Source: Cellulomonas xylanilytica
Lineage (GTDB): Bacteria > Actinomycetota > Actinomycetes > Actinomycetales > Cellulomonadaceae
Length of the DNA: 64,000 nt
NCBI RefSeq assembly: GCF_007989805.1
Contig: NZ_BJUB01000009.1
Span: 186,001 to 250,000, forward strand
Direction: 5' to 3'
The notes below the pieces were generated by a model that worked only from the letters and a program-made list of their open reading frames with translations, searched no databases and was not told the DNA's origin. The translations under genes were made by a program, and so were the position numbers. Below, piece after piece: positions 63,511 through 64,000 of the stretch. The stretch's first letter is position 1; each line of letters starts with the position of its first letter.

Positions 63511-64000
63511 GTGAGCGAGACGCCCGAGAGCACCCCTGCACCCGACGACGCCCCTGAGCAGATCCGGGTGCGGCGCGAGAAGCGGGACCGCCTGCTCGCG
63601 TCGGGCGTCGAGGCGTACCCGGTCGGGGTGCCGCGCACCCACACGATCGCGCAGGTGCGTGCGGAGCACCCGGACCTGGAGCCGGGCCAGGAGACGGACG
63701 ACGAGGTCGGCGTGGCCGGCCGCGTGGTGTTCGTCCGGATCGGCGGCAAGCTCTGCTTCGCCACGCTCCAGGACGGTGAGGGCAACCGCCTGCAGGCCAT
63801 GTTCAGCCTCGCGGCGGTCGGGGAGGAGCGGCTCGCCGCCTTCAAGACCGACGTCGACCTCGGCGACCACCTGTTCGTGCACGGCCGTGTGATCAGCTCC
63901 CGTCGCGGCGAGCTGTCGGTCTTCGCCGACGCGTGGCAGATCGCGGCGAAGTCGCTGCGCCCGCTGCCCAACCTCTACGAGGGCGTGGAGCTCTCCGAGG
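63511..64000 (+). CDS. lysS: Lysyl-tRNA synthetase, N-terminal part (cut by window edge)
   Basis: 163 residues are visible. [20 protein letters not shown] and [20 protein letters not shown] with [15 protein letters not shown] form the OB-fold anticodon-binding domain of class II LysRS. The catalytic core lies beyond the window. The enzyme charges tRNA-Lys. GTG 63511 with a -10 box directly upstream suggests a leaderless message. Position after nadC fits the conserved order recalled from related actinobacteria. Confidence 0.93.
   Translation, partial: MSETPESTPAPDDAPEQIRVRREKRDRLLASGVEAYPVGVPRTHTIAQVRAEHPDLEPGQETDDEVGVAGRVVFVRIGGKLCFATLQDGEGNRLQAMFSLAAVGEERLAAFKTDVDLGDHLFVHGRVISSRRGELSVFADAWQIAAKSLRPLPNLYEGVELSE

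Overview
The window is a very GC-rich actinobacterial chromosome segment with many GTG and some TTG starts. A Cellulomonas-like member of the Micrococcales is the best guess. The reasons are a large secreted protein combining CBM, NodB, GH10, CBM9 and Ig-like domains, a mycothiol-dependent isomerase-type protein, and an actinobacterial gene order (ppa, dacB, zincin, tilS, hpt, ftsH, folE, folP, folB/K, DUF3180, DUF2520, panC, panD, lysS) that matches the layout I recall from Mycobacterium tuberculosis. No tRNA, rRNA, insertion sequence, prophage or CRISPR array was recognised. Species-level assignment is inference.

Layout. 0-5 kb: minus-strand MFS transporter (cut by the window edge), LigD-type polymerase, and a large LuxR-family ATPase regulator translationally coupled to a small protein. 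4.8-13.4 kb: a regulatory and accessory stretch with a VOC protein, an RsbW-like ATPase, an orphan ParA/MinD-like ATPase, an ECF sigma factor with its likely membrane partner, a 5'-3' exonuclease preceded by two decayed copies of its own start, DoxX and a small membrane protein. Two unrelated intergenic repeat families (7.6-7.9 and 8.6-8.9 kb) lie here. 13.4-37.7 kb: RNase H, membrane proteins, a 1379-residue subtilase, a PIMT-like methyltransferase divergent from a ChoD-like oxidase, a VanY-type peptidase, a LuxR-type ATPase lacking its DNA-binding half, OsmC, a septum-formation lipoprotein, a FAD/Fe-S dehydrogenase, a thiamine-binding protein, a RAMA-like protein, and the metY-metX operon.

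38-57.5 kb: a NlpC/P60 peptidase, a DUF559 nuclease gene bracketed by palindromic repeats of fixed geometry, then the conserved housekeeping block for pyrophosphatase, peptidoglycan carboxypeptidase, tRNA lysidine, purine salvage, FtsH, folate, pantothenate and NAD synthesis. Many of these genes overlap by 4 bp. 57.5-62.5 kb: the multidomain xylanase gene with its own promoter and terminator, sitting between nadB and nadC. 62.5-64 kb: nadC and the start of lysS.

Many genes have a TANNNT -10 box ending 6-7 bases before the start codon, so leaderless transcription looks common. In two places the TAG stop of one gene is also the first half of the -10 box of the next. The most unusual structures are the palindromic repeats around the DUF559 nuclease (with a covarying relative near osmC), the hairpin-headed 19-bp repeats between the sigma factor and its partner, and the RAMA-like protein with an apparently dead nuclease-like domain. 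All positions come from reading the sequence. Family names rest on remembered motifs, not on a database search.
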